A stretch of DNA of 64,000 bases from Microbulbifer aggregans (GTDB taxonomy: Bacteria; Pseudomonadota; Gammaproteobacteria; Pseudomonadales; Cellvibrionaceae): assembly GCF_001750105.1 (NCBI RefSeq), contig NZ_CP014143.1, forward strand, positions 2,759,501 through 2,823,500, read 5' to 3'. How positions within the stretch are numbered: position 1 is the stretch's first letter; every line of letters begins with the position of its first letter. Below are positions 62,355 through 64,000 of this stretch, one piece after another. The notes under the pieces were generated by a model, which ran no database searches, was not told the origin of the DNA, and worked only from the letters and a program-made list of their open reading frames with translations. The translations under genes and the position numbers were made by a program.

Positions 62355-64000
62355 ATGAAGCAAGTAAACAGCAAACTGCTGCTCTCCGCCGCAATCGCCG
62401 CACTGCTGGCCGGTTGTGACAGCGGTGGTATCAGCATCGAGCCGCAGACCGTCGATAACTCCGTAGATAATTCTGTTAGTGGTGGCGGCAACAATAACGA
62501 TGACAATCCTTGTGCTTCTTACGAGAAGGCCGGTCAGGTACAGCAGGGTTCTTTCGACAGCGACACTGGCAACTGCACTTACTCTGCGAGCTTTGTCGAT
62601 TCCGGCAACCCGCTCACCGTTGACCTGAACATCCCCGCGCTGGAAAACGGCGGTGCGCACATCTTTGAAGGCAGCCTGTTTGTCGGCAACAACTATGACG
62701 ATGACGCTTCCATGGCTGCCGCTGGTATCGCTGAAGGCGGCGACGGTGCCAAACTGAACATCCAGGCCGGTGCCACCATCGCTTTCCCGGACTCCACCAA
62801 GTTCATGGCCGTTAACCGCGGTTCCCAGGTGTTCGCGGTCGGCACTGCCGAAGCCCCGATCACCTTTACCTCTGTCAGCGATATCGACGGCACCGTAGGT
62901 CCGGAAGAAGTACAGCAGTGGGGCGGTATGGTGATCAACGGGTTCGGTATCACCAACAAGTGTGCCTACACCGGCACCCTGTCTGGCGGCGACCTGGCCA
63001 CTTCCGAGTGTCACCTGCTGGCTGAAGGTTCTGTTGGCAAGGACCAGTCCAACTACGGTGGCGCCAACAACGCAGACAGTTCCGGTCAGCTGGAATACGT
63101 ACGCGTCAAGCACACCGGTGCTGAAGTTGCCAGTGGCGATGAGCTGAACGGCATCTCCTTCGGTGGCGTAGGTAGCGGCACTATCGTCAAGAACCTGCAG
63201 GTTTACTCCACTTACGATGATGGCATCGAGATGTTCGGTGGAGCGGTTAGCTTTGAGAACTACGTTGCCCTGTACGTGCGTGACGACTCCATCGACATCG
63301 ACGAAGGCTGGAGCGGTTCCATCACCAACGCACTGGTCGTTCAGAGCGCTACCGATGGTAACCACTGCATCGAGTCTGACGGTATCGGCAGCTATGACGG
63401 TGACCAGGATTACTCCGCACTGATCGCTGCAGGCCTGAACAGCCGTCCGGTAATCGATGGCCTGACCTGCATTATCTCTGCCCAGGCTGAAGGTACTCAC
63501 GATCCGGGCGCTGGCTGGCGCTTCCGTGAAGGTATCTTCCCGATGATCACCAACTCCATGGTTATCGCCTCTTACAGCGCCGACGAAAACGGTGCGGAAG
63601 GCAGCAACTACTGCCTGCGTGTTGAGAGTGACGAGACCCTGGCTGAAGCGGCAACTGGCACTGAGGTGGCAATCACTTCCAACATCTTCGCCTGTGAAGA
63701 CAAGACCAAGGGTGGCCCGGTTGGCGCCGACAGCCTGGAAGCCTGGGCTGTTGCCAACGGCAACGTGTTCGCCACCATCGCTGGCGCTGTTAACCCGACT
63801 GCCAATGCTGACACTGGCCTGCAGGTACTGGGCGGCGAGCTGGGCGTGCAGACCCTGCCTGTCGACAGCATCCTCGTAGATGGCGCTGCAGTGGGTATCA
63901 CTCCGGTTGAGCGTGCTTATCTGGGTGCTCTGGATCTGAACGGCACCGACTGGACACTGGGCTGGACCTACGGCCTGCATGACGGCAGCCGTGCCCAGGC
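62355..64000 (+). CDS. Beta-helix-like lipoprotein (3' end beyond window)
   Basis: At least 548 residues of a lipoprotein cut by the right edge. A signal peptide with lipobox ALLAGC gives Cys21 as the acylation site. A low-complexity Gly/Asn/Asp linker (VDNSVSGGGNNNDDNPC) is followed by long repetitive beta sequence: EGSLFVGNNYDDDASM, GAKLNIQAGATIAFP, APITFTS, GSGTIVKNLQVYST, ENYVALYVRDDSIDIDEGWS, SYSADENGAEGSNYCLRVES. The spacing and 'N...I..G..I' pattern fit a right-handed beta-helix. Similar lipoproteins are often found near TonB receptors. An open frame on the opposite strand is a shadow. Confidence 0.8.
   Translation, partial: MKQVNSKLLLSAAIAALLAGCDSGGISIEPQTVDNSVDNSVSGGGNNNDDNPCASYEKAGQVQQGSFDSDTGNCTYSASFVDSGNPLTVDLNIPALENGGAHIFEGSLFVGNNYDDDASMAAAGIAEGGDGAKLNIQAGATIAFPDSTKFMAVNRGSQVFAVGTAEAPITFTSVSDIDGTVGPEEVQQWGGMVINGFGITNKCAYTGTLSGGDLATSECHLLAEGSVGKDQSNYGGANNADSSGQLEYVRVKHTGAEVASGDELNGISFGGVGSGTIVKNLQVYSTYDDGIEMFGGAVSFENYVALYVRDDSIDIDEGWSGSITNALVVQSATDGNHCIESDGIGSYDGDQDYSALIAAGLNSRPVIDGLTCIISAQAEGTHDPGAGWRFREGIFPMITNSMVIASYSADENGAEGSNYCLRVESDETLAEAATGTEVAITSNIFACEDKTKGGPVGADSLEAWAVANGNVFATIAGAVNPTANADTGLQVLGGELGVQTLPVDSILVDGAAVGITPVERAYLGALDLNGTDWTLGWTYGLHDGSRAQ

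Noticed and set aside
62280..63980. Open frame of 566 codons on the minus strand opposite the final lipoprotein gene
   Set aside because: The plus strand has a lipobox, a ribosome binding site and consistent repeats; the minus translation has none of these.
1..64000. CRISPR array, prophage, intact insertion sequence or origin of replication
   Set aside because: No regularly spaced repeats, no phage structural or integrase genes, no transposase gene and no DnaA-box cluster were noticed by eye.

Overview
The window looks like chromosomal DNA of a marine gammaproteobacterium, most probably of the Cellvibrionales and close to Microbulbifer. This is inferred from the GC-rich core genes, a large TonB-dependent receptor, the gntR-prpB-prpC-acnD-prpF propionate cluster, and the gene order comEC...exbB-exbD-msbA-lpxK-kdsB-murB followed by a gacA/uvrY-uvrC-pgsA block. 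No rRNA, CRISPR array, prophage or intact transposase gene was seen.

Layout. 1-4453: an uptake locus with a TonB-dependent receptor (cut by the left edge), a sodium:solute symporter and a TetR regulator; a shared 16-bp inverted repeat marks a likely regulon. 4563-11173: a small secreted protein, a membrane alpha/beta hydrolase, the LolCDE lipoprotein-release ABC transporter, two tiny unknown proteins and a DUF2062 protein. 11369-18634: the methylcitrate cycle cluster under a GntR regulator, with operator-like palindromes, REP-like hairpins and two large paired inverted-repeat elements between genes. prpD, the other methylcitrate dehydratase, lies alone at 38576.

18635-23760 is an AT-rich accessory islet: a SUKH-family protein, an attC-like sequence, a small exported protein, a large PHP-domain/SMC-like ATPase (TrlF-like, probably a defence protein) whose frame is broken by an in-frame TAG 45 codons before its natural end, and an orphan 164-residue protein. 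About 75-bp hairpin repeats flank the last two genes. This is the part most likely to hold a little-described system.

23762-38337 is mixed: an Arg-rich lipoprotein, a PolB DNA polymerase, a short CDF-type membrane protein, an M14-type zinc hydrolase (with a degraded 3' fragment of a paralogue at 34524), an SRPBCC protein, a YrhK-like triple-repeat membrane protein, a DesK/NarL-type two-component pair, a frameshifted DUF2306 gene, a RIO kinase, purT and dbpA. 38576-53393: prpD, a porin, comEC, two envelope proteins, then exbB-exbD-msbA-lpxK-kdsB-murB-alkB (lipid A/LPS export, Kdo activation, peptidoglycan precursor, DNA repair) and the GacA-type regulator.

53461-64000: uvrC, pgsA, tRNA-Leu, tRNA-Cys, an orphan terminator that implies an unannotated small RNA, a secreted HExxH peptidase, tRNA-Pro, tesB, a cyclophilin, a TetR regulator, a DUF1285 protein and a lipoprotein running off the right edge. 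Start sites given here were often moved from the longest frame to the start supported by a ribosome binding site, signal peptide or family N-terminus; those choices are explained in each entry.
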